From Verrucomicrobiota bacterium (GTDB taxonomy: Bacteria > Verrucomicrobiota > Verrucomicrobiia > Methylacidiphilales > Verrucolacustridaceae), in the NCBI GenBank assembly GCA_010031845.1, contig RGYX01000013.1, positions 1 through 11,605 of the forward strand: a stretch of DNA of 11,605 bases. The letters run 5' to 3'. Under the pieces are notes generated by a model. It was given only the letters and a program-made list of their open reading frames with translations, was not told the origin of the DNA and did no database searches. The position numbers were made by a program, and so were the translations under genes. This document shows, piece by piece, positions 1-5,879 of the stretch; the stretch's first letter is position 1; every line of letters starts with the position of its first letter.

Positions 1-54
1 GAGAGGATTCCGAATGAGTTGTTCGAACCAGATCCGCTGAAGCACCGACTCTGA
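1..54 (+). CDS. C-terminal end of an upstream gene (partial, unidentified)
   Basis: Frame 1 is open from the first base to a TGA at 52-54 and encodes 17 residues, ERIPNELFEPDPLKHRL. The composition is protein-like: charged, with a Pro-containing acidic stretch, and without the Arg/Ser/Gly bias seen in shadow frames here. The following HtrA gene is on the same strand more than 270 bp away. The fragment is too short to assign a family, and chance openness over 54 bases is possible. Confidence 0.35.
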   Translation, partial: ERIPNELFEPDPLKHRL

Positions 55-69
55 AAGGATGGGGCCGGG

Positions 70-89
70 CTCCTCTCGCAGGAGATTTT
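70..89 (+). terminator. Weak hairpin with short T run, possible terminator
   Basis: CTCCT (70-74) can pair with AGGAG (80-84) around a 5-nt loop, followed by ATTTT at 85-89. It lies 16 bases after the TGA of the upstream partial frame, which is the right place for a terminator. The stem is only 5 bp and the T run is short, so this could be chance. Confidence 0.2.
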
Positions 90-201
90 CGCAAACCCAG
101 CGGCGATACGTGACGGGCATGAGGATAAAACCGGAAAAGGGAGAAAAGGATGCGGAGATTTTTTCGGAAAAGGGGGATCGGCATTGGCAACGTCAAGTAG
201 G

Positions 202-257
202 GGTACGGACGGCTGACCACAGCCGTCCTAGGACGCGTGGGGTCACGCGTCCGTACC
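202..257. repeat. Double-hairpin palindromic element (REP/REPIN-like)
   Basis: Two 22-bp hairpin units stand in tandem, separated by TA. Unit 1 (207-228) has a GGACGGCTG stem, ACCA loop and CAGCCGTCC return arm. Unit 2 (231-252) has GGACGCGTG, loop GGGT and CACGCGTCC. Both stems are perfect 9-bp pairs. They differ only by GC versus CG at two positions, with matching changes in the return arms. GGTAC (202-206) and GTACC (253-257) close the whole as a 5-bp outer stem, giving a three-way-junction fold as DNA or RNA. The loops share an ACC/GGT complement. The architecture resembles REP/REPIN-type intergenic repeats, but whether it is repeated in this genome cannot be seen here. No second copy lies in the window. 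Confidence 0.75.
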
Positions 258-329
258 GTTGCTTGTAGCAAGAAAGCCTGCAGGGCCCTCAGTGTTGTTG
301 GGGAAGGGGAGTTATGTTATCGTCTGATA

Positions 330-1499
330 ATGAGGATATTGCGAGTCTTGGCATTGGGTCTGATGACAATGCCAGTGTGGGCCATGGCTCCACAGGACGA
401 GCCGGTGGTGAAGGTGGTGGAGAAGGTGAGGCCGGCGGTGGTGAATATCTATACCGAACGGATTGTGGAGCAACAGGTGGTGGACCCGATCGACGCTTAT
501 ATGAATCAGTTTTTTGGAGGAGGCATGGCGCGTGGGAACCGGATCCTGCAGACGCCGGTGCGGAATCTGGGTTCGGGGCTGATTATCCGACCGGACGGTT
601 ACATTGTGACGAACCAGCACGTGGCCAGTCGGGCCGACAAGCTGAAGATCCGGGTCACCCTCGCCAACGGGAAGGATTACGAGGCGAAGCTTCTGCGGGA
701 TGATGACCTGCAGGATCTGGCGCTGATTAAAATCGATTCACCCGAAGCCTTGCCGTTTCTTGGCTTGGACAAACTCTCCCCGAATTTGCTCGGGCAGACG
801 GTTTTGGTTTTGGGGAATCCGGTCGGATATGAAAGCAGCGTGAGTGCGGGAATCCTCAGCGCGAAAGACCGGACCCTGACGATCGGGGATCTGACCATGG
901 ACGGCCTTTTGCAGACGGATGCAGCGATCAATCCGGGCAACAGCGGGGGACCTCTGGTGGACTCGGAAGGGGATTTGGTGGGATTGAGTTCGGCCAAGAT
1001 GTCGGTGGCTCAGAATCTTCCGGTGGAAAGCATTGGCTTTGCCATTCCGGCCGAGCGGGTAAAGAGATTTGTGGAGGATGCGATCGCGATCGTGGAAGGG
1101 AAGAAGGCCCCTCCGCCCGAGCGTTCGGCGGCAGTGGTGTTGAAGGAAAGGTTCGGATTGGGATTGAAAGACCTTTCGCCGGAGGAGTCGGTGCAGTCAG
1201 GTTACGCCGGCCGGCAAGGCCTGTTGGTGGTGGGGATCGACAAAGGGAGCCCGGCCGAGGTGGCAGGCATTCAAAAGGGAATGTTGATTGTGGGGTTAGG
1301 GTCGGTGCCGTGCCGAAGTCTGGAGGAGTTGCCCCGGTCGGTCAGGCAATTGAAAGGGGGGGAGGATGTGAAGGTGACGGTGCTAGGAGCGACCCGGCAG
1401 GGAAATTTTGTGGCGTTGCGGAGCGGGGCGGTGGTGTTTTGTGGCGTTGCGGAGCGGGGCGGTGGTGTTAAAGGCAAAATAGCATTTAGATTAAGTTGA
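330..1499 (+). CDS. HtrA/Deg-family periplasmic serine protease (S1C, single PDZ)
   Basis: This is an exported trypsin-like serine protease with one PDZ domain, 389 aa from the ATG at 330. That start is chosen because it begins a signal peptide (basic MRILR, hydrophobic core, ending near residue 20). An in-frame ATG at 237 would precede it with a non-signal sequence and lies inside the hairpin element. The catalytic triad is visible as His97 (TNQHV), Asp129 (QDLALI) and Ser205 in GNSGGP. The PDZ domain spans roughly 275-352 and contains a KGSPAEVAGIQKG core. Family members degrade or refold damaged envelope proteins. The AAGGGGAG purine run ends 18 bases before the ATG, which is far for a ribosome site. 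Residues 370-389 are an artefact of a 31-bp tandem duplication: without it the protein would end ...VVLKAK at a TAG now at 1480-1482. The secreted M23 peptidase follows immediately, suggesting co-expression. Confidence 0.93.
   Translation: MRILRVLALGLMTMPVWAMAPQDEPVVKVVEKVRPAVVNIYTERIVEQQVVDPIDAYMNQFFGGGMARGNRILQTPVRNLGSGLIIRPDGYIVTNQHVASRADKLKIRVTLANGKDYEAKLLRDDDLQDLALIKIDSPEALPFLGLDKLSPNLLGQTVLVLGNPVGYESSVSAGILSAKDRTLTIGDLTMDGLLQTDAAINPGNSGGPLVDSEGDLVGLSSAKMSVAQNLPVESIGFAIPAERVKRFVEDAIAIVEGKKAPPPERSAAVVLKERFGLGLKDLSPEESVQSGYAGRQGLLVVGIDKGSPAEVAGIQKGMLIVGLGSVPCRSLEELPRSVRQLKGGEDVKVTVLGATRQGNFVALRSGAVVFCGVAERGGGVKGKIAFRLS
1406..1469 (+). repeat. 31-bp tandem duplication at the 3' end of the HtrA gene
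   Basis: The sequence 1406-1436 (TTTTGTGGCGTTGC... ending GGTGGTG) is repeated exactly at 1437-1467, and the identity continues two more bases, so 1406-1438 equals 1437-1469. Because 31 is not a multiple of three, the second copy is read in another frame (FCGVAERGGG) and the original TAG at 1480-1482 is bypassed. The new stop is TGA at 1497-1499. The perfect identity implies a very recent event or an assembly error. Confidence 0.95.
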
Positions 1500-1501
1500 A
1501 G

Positions 1502-2536
1502 ATGAAGCTGAAGCTGGGGCTGAGCCTAGGGTTGCTGGGTTTCAGTTCTTTAAGTCCGCTGACGGCCAATGACCGCATCGAGTGGCGGTTGCCGACGGAG
1601 AATGACGGGCTGTTTCATAACCAAAAGAATCGGTTTTTTCAGCCTACGATTAGCCGGCGTCTGATCTCCGGCATGTTCGGCTTTGTCCGGACTTCGGAGT
1701 CCGAGCCGCCACGGCTTTTTGAACATTTCCACAAGGGGATAGATATTCGGGCTCTGTATCGGGACGAACGGGGGGAACCGACGGACGTGGTGAGAGCCTC
1801 GGCGGATGGGGAAGTGGTTCGGGTGAATCCGGATGAAAAGATATCCGATTACGGCAAACAGGTGATGGTGAGGCACCTGTGGGGAGAGCAATCCGTGTAT
1901 ACGATTTACGGGCACCTGGCCTCCATCAGGGCGGAGGTTGGGCAAAAGGTGAAGGCAGGCGATCCCTTGGGGGTGATGGGGTGGACGGGTCCGGGGCTGA
2001 GTCGGGACCGGGCGCACCTTCATTTCGAAATCGCTTTTCAAATCAACCCAAAGTTCGACGAGTGGGTAAAAATTACCAAGCCGGGACGGCTCTGGGAGCC
2101 GAACCGGCACGGAGAGTGGAACGGGTTGAACCTGATGGGAGTAGATCCGGCGCCCCTGTTGTTGGCCACGCACCAAGGAAAACCGATGACTTGTCGCGAG
2201 GCACTGGCGAGGCAGCCAGGGGGATTTATCGTCAACTTGCCGGCACCTAGGTCGAGGGTCCAATGGACCGACTGGGTGGAAGTGCAGGAGAACTGCACAG
2301 GGACGGTGGCGTGGAAGCTGGAGATGACTCCGTGGGGGTTGCCGTTGAAAGTTGTGGGCTCGGCCATTCCGGTTACGGAGGCGGGGTTGATCGCCAACCC
2401 GGGCCAACCGAACGAGGGGAGGTATTATTGCCGGGGATTGGTGGAGGCCGATGGAAAAGGCGGAATGAGGCTGAGCAAGTTCGGTCGCCAGACGATGGAG
2501 ATGATGCTGTTTACGGGACCCGAGCCTGCCCCGTAA
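1502..2536 (+). CDS. Secreted M23 (LytM/DD-endopeptidase-type) metallopeptidase
   Basis: A zinc peptidase of family M23, 344 aa from the ATG at 1502, predicted to cut peptidoglycan cross-links or to serve as an envelope amidase activator. A signal peptide (MKLKLGLSLGLLGF..., ending near SPLTA) starts the protein. Zinc ligands are visible: His77 and Asp81 in HKGIDI, and His174 of HLHFE. The supporting active-site histidines are His138 in IYGHL and His172. The remaining ~150 C-terminal residues are not family-defining and contain three cysteines. All key residues are present, so it should be catalytic. A TTG at 1496 overlaps the HtrA TGA as TTGA and could give a start two codons longer. I prefer the ATG, although neither has a clear Shine-Dalgarno site. 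It lies downstream of the HtrA protease in the same direction and ends 9 bp from a convergent gene. Confidence 0.9.
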   Translation: MKLKLGLSLGLLGFSSLSPLTANDRIEWRLPTENDGLFHNQKNRFFQPTISRRLISGMFGFVRTSESEPPRLFEHFHKGIDIRALYRDERGEPTDVVRASADGEVVRVNPDEKISDYGKQVMVRHLWGEQSVYTIYGHLASIRAEVGQKVKAGDPLGVMGWTGPGLSRDRAHLHFEIAFQINPKFDEWVKITKPGRLWEPNRHGEWNGLNLMGVDPAPLLLATHQGKPMTCREALARQPGGFIVNLPAPRSRVQWTDWVEVQENCTGTVAWKLEMTPWGLPLKVVGSAIPVTEAGLIANPGQPNEGRYYCRGLVEADGKGGMRLSKFGRQTMEMMLFTGPEPAP

Positions 2537-2545
2537 AACATTATC

Positions 2546-3271
2546 CTAGCGAGAGGGTTTAGACGATGAGGTGGCGGCTAGATCGTCGTCATCCTCGTCC
2601 TTATGGGCTTCGATAAACTGGCGGTTGGGGGCGAGATTGTGCTCTTCGATATAATCGACCAGATAGTTGCGGATTTCCCGGGCAGTCCGAAGAGCATCTT
2701 CAGGGAAACTGATGGCTGCACCTGCGGCTGAGCCAGCCACCGCTTCAGAGACCCCGGTTCCCGGGGTCACGAGAGAGCCGGCAAGACCGGGTTCGGCGTT
2801 GGAACCGCCGGTGGTTTTTAAAGCGAGAAACTTTCGGGGAGTTCCCCCGTCCAACTCGGTGACTTCCACCTCGGTTTCCATTTTGGTTGCCCCCAGCCCG
2901 AATCCCACCAAAACACGCGCGGCCTTGGTGCCGTGATTGACCCAGGTAAATCTGCCCTGAATCAGCCAACCCTCCATGGGGAGGGGGCCGCCCTTGTACT
3001 CCTCGACCGGGGCGATTTCCGGCAGGCGGTCGACCAAGCGGGTGTGTAGCATGTCGACCACCGCTTGCTTGTAGTCTTCGAGTTCTTTCCCCTGCATGTC
3101 GATTTCAACCTTGGCGCCGTCCATCGAGAATCTCTGCACATAGATCTTTTCCGGCATTTTGACGGGGGTGGTGGAGACTTCGTGGGCATCCTTCACACTA
3201 ACCGAGGCGCACGAGGCCAACAGGATGGCGACCAAGGGAAAAAACGGAGCCCAGCCCACAGAGCGGATCAT
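2546..3271 (-). CDS. Predicted outer-envelope lipoprotein, DUF4410-like
   Basis: A 241-aa lipoprotein starting at the ATG whose first base is 3271. The signal sequence ends in a lipobox LASC with Cys21 as the lipidation site. The body carries the pattern I associate with DUF4410-type lipoproteins of unknown function: a β-strand-rich region (EKIYVQRFSMDGAKVEID near residue 41), a helix, a VNHGTKAARVLVGFGLGATKMETEVEV segment, a Gly/Ala-rich stretch and a terminal helix. It ends in an acidic DEDDDD and Ser/Lys tail. The family name is from memory and moderately sure; lipoprotein export is clearer. Its start overlaps the stop of the permease upstream as ATGA, so translation is probably coupled. 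AAGGA sits 10 bases before the ATG. A longer in-frame start at 3322 would bury the signal peptide. Confidence 0.8.
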   Translation of the reverse strand: MIRSVGWAPFFPLVAILLASCASVSVKDAHEVSTTPVKMPEKIYVQRFSMDGAKVEIDMQGKELEDYKQAVVDMLHTRLVDRLPEIAPVEEYKGGPLPMEGWLIQGRFTWVNHGTKAARVLVGFGLGATKMETEVEVTELDGGTPRKFLALKTTGGSNAEPGLAGSLVTPGTGVSEAVAGSAAGAAISFPEDALRTAREIRNYLVDYIEEHNLAPNRQFIEAHKDEDDDDLAATSSSKPSR

Positions 3272-4011
3272 TGGAGGATCATCCTTAAGGCGGCACCGGT
3301 GGCCATCAAAATCAGCATCCATTCAAAAAGATTTTGGGAAACCCGCTGCAAGAGGGTGCGACCGATCCAAAATCCAACAAGCACACCCGGGAAAAGCATG
3401 GCATCCAGCAAAAGGGAACTGCCGCTGAGGAGGCCGAGTTGCCAGCTGAAAGGGAGCTTGGCGAGATTGATGGCGAGGTAAAACCAGGCTCCTGTTCCGA
3501 CCATCGCCATCTTGGTTTGGCGTTGGGAGAGGAAGTAAAAGGCAGTGATAGGTCCTGCGGCATTCGCCAGCATGGTGGTGATGCCGGCAGCCCAACCGCA
3601 TCCCAGGCCCAGAAGCGGGTGACGGGTGACCCAAGTCAGAAGTTGCGGGCGAAGTCTTTGCAGAAGAATGACTCCGATCAAAGCGAGGATGATCCAGCCC
3701 AAGGTATGACCGAAGAATTCGGCAGGGATGAGGGGCATGATCCACCAACCGGTCAGGATGCCGACCAACGTGGCTGGCAGAAGGGCGCGCAGTAGTTTCC
3801 AGGAGGAGTGCTCATGAAAGGACAGCACACCTAAAACATCAGCCGCGATGAGCAGGGGAAGAACCACGCCGGTGGATTCGCGGGCGGGAAGGACCTCAGC
3901 CATCAGGATGACGGTCAGTAACCCGAAAGGTCCAAAACCGGATTTGGCCAAGCCCGTGCAAAGGGCTGCGAAGCCAGCGAGAAGCCAAGCGTGGGAGGAG
4001 AGGTCGGGCAT
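3268..4011 (-). CDS. TauE/SafE-family membrane permease (sulfite exporter-like)
   Basis: A 247-aa polytopic inner-membrane protein of the TauE/SafE (DUF81) family, members of which are proposed exporters of sulfite, sulfoacetate or other sulfonates. Evidence: about eight hydrophobic segments, an early glycine-rich GLAKSGFGPFG motif at residues 20-30 in the first half, and the second-half counterpart LANAAGP near 148-154. This gives the two-repeat layout of the family. The length is normal. Substrate cannot be read from the sequence and no sulfur-metabolism gene is nearby. The gene starts 147 bp from the divergent MHS carrier and overlaps the following lipoprotein by 4 bp (ATGA). A run of CCCCC directly precedes the ATG on the coding strand and no Shine-Dalgarno site is visible. 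Confidence 0.88.
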   Translation of the reverse strand: MPDLSSHAWLLAGFAALCTGLAKSGFGPFGLLTVILMAEVLPARESTGVVLPLLIAADVLGVLSFHEHSSWKLLRALLPATLVGILTGWWIMPLIPAEFFGHTLGWIILALIGVILLQRLRPQLLTWVTRHPLLGLGCGWAAGITTMLANAAGPITAFYFLSQRQTKMAMVGTGAWFYLAINLAKLPFSWQLGLLSGSSLLLDAMLFPGVLVGFWIGRTLLQRVSQNLFEWMLILMATGAALRMILQ

Positions 4012-4020
4012 GGGGGATTT

Positions 4021-4117
4021 AGATTAAGATGAAGACAGGCAGGAATATAGAATATTGGATATGGGATATGGGGAATTGAAACGGGCAAGATTAAGATGAA
4101 GAGCAAAGGGCAGGAAT
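4021..4117. repeat. Pair of imperfect ~26-30 bp direct repeats
   Basis: AGATTAAGATGAAGA occurs exactly at 4021-4035 and 4088-4102. Each copy is followed by GGCAGGAAT (4038-4046 and 4109-4117) after 2 or 6 intervening bases. The first copy is preceded by ATTT, and the resulting 12-mer ATTTAGATTAAG recurs at 1484-1495 just before the M23 gene. The pair brackets the heptad repeats in the divergent spacer. Function unknown; it may be an intergenic repeat family or a paired regulatory site. Confidence 0.65.
4042..4076. repeat. Degenerate 7-bp tandem repeat
   Basis: Five consecutive heptads fit a GGRATAT-like consensus: GGAATAT, AGAATAT, TGGATAT, GGGATAT, GGGGAAT. The block is clearly richer in A/T than its surroundings and lies in the spacer between the divergent permease and MHS carrier genes. 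Seven-base spaced repeats of this kind resemble short tandemly repeated sequences of cyanobacterial genomes in style only. On the minus strand the block contains TATATT, a possible -10 element for the permease, but no good -35 is present at 16-18 bp. Confidence 0.6.
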
Positions 4118-4158
4118 TAACGGGTTGCGGGGAGAGGGGATAACTGGGAACACAGGGG

Positions 4159-5430
4159 ATGGATATTGACCGAAAGAGGTGGGTTTCGTTGGCAGCAAAC
4201 TCGGTCGGCACCTTGGTGGAGTGGTTCGACTTCATGGTGTTTGCCTACCTGACGCCGGTGCTGGCCCCGCTGTTTTTTCCCTCCCACGACAAGCTGGCAT
4301 CTCTTTTGGCCACCTATGGTCTTTTCTGGTTGGGCTTTGCCATCCGCCCTCTGGGAGGAGCCTGTATCGGTTGCATCGGGGATCTGTTCGGCCGGCGTTG
4401 GACGCTGTTGGGCAGCGTGATCCTGATGTCCCTACCGATGTTGGCAACGGCTTTTTTACCAACGTACGCCCAGATTGGTTTCTGGGCTCCGGCGCTTTTG
4501 GCGGTGACGCGGTTGGCGATGGGGTTTTCTGTGGGCGGCGAGTTCAGCGGGACGGTGGTGGCGCTGTTTGAAACCGCCGCCAAGGGGAAAAGCGCCCTGG
4601 CGGTAAACTTGGCAAACGTCAGCTCGTGCCTCGGGGCCCTCCTGGCGGCGGCGGCGGTGACCGGACTCTCAGCCGTGTTGGGAGCGGAGAAAATGGCAGC
4701 GGGGGGCTGGAGAATTCCTTATCTCCTGGGAGCCCTGTTGGCCCTGGGGGCGATTCTGCTCCGCTTCTTCCTCCACGAAACACCCCAGTACGAGGAAACG
4801 AGAAAAAAAGGGATGGTGGCTAAGACGCCGCTGCGGGATGTCTGGCGGGCGGACAAAATGGCCATGGCGGCCTGTGCCATCGGCTGTGGTTTTTATGGGC
4901 ACACGTACTATCTCCTCGGAACCTATCTACCCAACCGGATGGAAACGGATCTGCATCTCCCGGGGGCGGTCATTTTTCTGGCGGCGGTGGTGGCCAACAC
5001 AAGCCTGGCGCTTTTTCCCCAGCTATTTGCCCCTTGGGTCGACCGGGTGAGGTGGCGGCCGTTTCTCTGGGGTACGGGAATTTTGACTATGTTGGCCGTC
5101 TGGCCAGCATTGGAAATGGTGGAAAAAGGTGGAGCGGTCTGGGTCGTGGCCGGACTCCTTCTTTTTGCGGTTCCGCAAACGGCTTTTACCTCGGCGGTGC
5201 TGCCGGCGGCTTCGGCTCTTTTCCCCACCCCGCGTCGTTTCACCGGAATGTCGGTGGCTTACAATATCGGGATGCTGGCGTTTGCCGGCCCGGTCCCCGG
5301 GGTGGCAGCATGGCTGCATGCCAAGTACGGAACCTACGGGCCGGCCGGGATGGTGGTGGGGATGGGATTGCTGACGCTTTTCTTTCTCGGCAAGTATCCG
5401 GACACGGAGGAGGGATTCTTTCCGGCTTAG
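4159..5430 (+). CDS. MFS transporter, metabolite:H+ symporter (MHS)-like
   Basis: A 423-aa major facilitator carrier with 12 expected membrane segments. The first segment carries LVEWFDF (residues 19-25), typical of the MHS branch that includes ProP, KgtP and citrate carriers. The loop 2-3 signature reads RPLGGACIGCIGDLFGRR (63-80), with Asp75 and the RR pair kept. Segment 4 has RLAMGFSVGGEFSG (118-131), another MHS hallmark. The substrate is likely a small organic acid, osmolyte or sugar acid taken up with protons, but this is family inference. The second half is more divergent. The start is the ATG at 4159; a weak GGGA lies 9 bases upstream, and a TTG at 4189 is an alternative. The Nudix gene begins 10 bases after the stop, so the two are probably co-transcribed. 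Confidence 0.9.
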   Translation: MDIDRKRWVSLAANSVGTLVEWFDFMVFAYLTPVLAPLFFPSHDKLASLLATYGLFWLGFAIRPLGGACIGCIGDLFGRRWTLLGSVILMSLPMLATAFLPTYAQIGFWAPALLAVTRLAMGFSVGGEFSGTVVALFETAAKGKSALAVNLANVSSCLGALLAAAAVTGLSAVLGAEKMAAGGWRIPYLLGALLALGAILLRFFLHETPQYEETRKKGMVAKTPLRDVWRADKMAMAACAIGCGFYGHTYYLLGTYLPNRMETDLHLPGAVIFLAAVVANTSLALFPQLFAPWVDRVRWRPFLWGTGILTMLAVWPALEMVEKGGAVWVVAGLLLFAVPQTAFTSAVLPAASALFPTPRRFTGMSVAYNIGMLAFAGPVPGVAAWLHAKYGTYGPAGMVVGMGLLTLFFLGKYPDTEEGFFPA

Positions 5431-5440
5431 AAACGGCCTT

Positions 5441-5879
5441 ATGCCCCACATCCACGAGAAGATCGATTTCACCGTCAGCCTTTTTATTGTGCAGGAGGGC
5501 AAGGCGCTGGTCATTCACCACAAAAAACTGGGCCAGTGGCTGCCGATCGGGGGGCATATCGAGTTGGATGAGGATCCGGAACAGGCGGCCTATCGCGAGG
5601 CCAGGGAGGAGAGCGGGCTGGAGATTGAACTGATCGGGGAAAGACAGCCAACGACTGGACCGGGCACCCGGGCCTTGATCCGGCCGAGGTTTTTGGACAT
5701 CCACCGGGTAAGTCCGACGCACGAACACATTGGCATCATCTATTGGGCCCGGCCTAAGAGCGGGAAAGTGACCTTGGCTCCCGGGGAGCACCACGACATC
5801 CGTTGGTGCGATGAGGCGGATCTGAAAAAACTCGATCCCCCCATGGGCCGCGATTCGGGAGGTGGGTGCGGTTTCCTAG
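5441..5879 (+). CDS. Nudix hydrolase with a frameshifted C-terminus
   Basis: A Nudix-fold pyrophosphohydrolase acting on a nucleoside diphosphate linked to some group X. The Nudix box GX5EX7REUXEEXGU is complete at residues 38-60, with Glu53, Glu56 and Glu57 for metal binding. The fold continues normally to LKKLDPPM at about residue 135. From there the uninterrupted frame enters Gly/Lys-rich sequence antisense to the convergent MFS gene and stops only at 6082, giving 213 aa. If the C6 run at 5837-5842 had five C, the protein would read DPPWAAIREVGAVS and stop at TAG 5877-5879, a typical Nudix ending at 145 aa. That TAG shares CTAG with the convergent gene's stop. I therefore place the functional end at 5879. 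The gene follows the MHS carrier by 10 bp with no clear ribosome site. Confidence 0.85.

Larger units (their letters stand above)
55..329. other. Non-coding region upstream of the HtrA gene
   Basis: About 275 bases with no convincing gene. An open plus-strand frame at 59-268 encodes an Arg/Gln-rich sequence with no recognisable domain and runs through the double-hairpin element, so I do not accept it. Contents seen: a weak hairpin at 70-84 followed by ATTTT, purine-rich sequence at 121-180, the 56-bp double hairpin at 202-257, and an AAGGGGAG purine run at 304-311 ahead of the HtrA start. No convincing sigma-70 promoter was found. The best hexamer pair, TTGTTG at 295 and TATCGT at 318, would place transcription start on the ATG itself. 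Confidence 0.6.

Noticed and set aside
59..268. Plus-strand open frame of 69 codons near the left edge
   Set aside because: Arg/Gln-rich with no domain, no ribosome site, and its end lies inside the double-hairpin element.
1550..2407. Long minus-strand open frame of 285 codons
   Set aside because: Pro/Arg/His-rich shadow of the M23 gene, whose zinc motifs are in the opposite strand.
2537..2545. Terminator between the convergent M23 and lipoprotein genes
   Set aside because: The 9-bp gap holds no stem-loop or T run.
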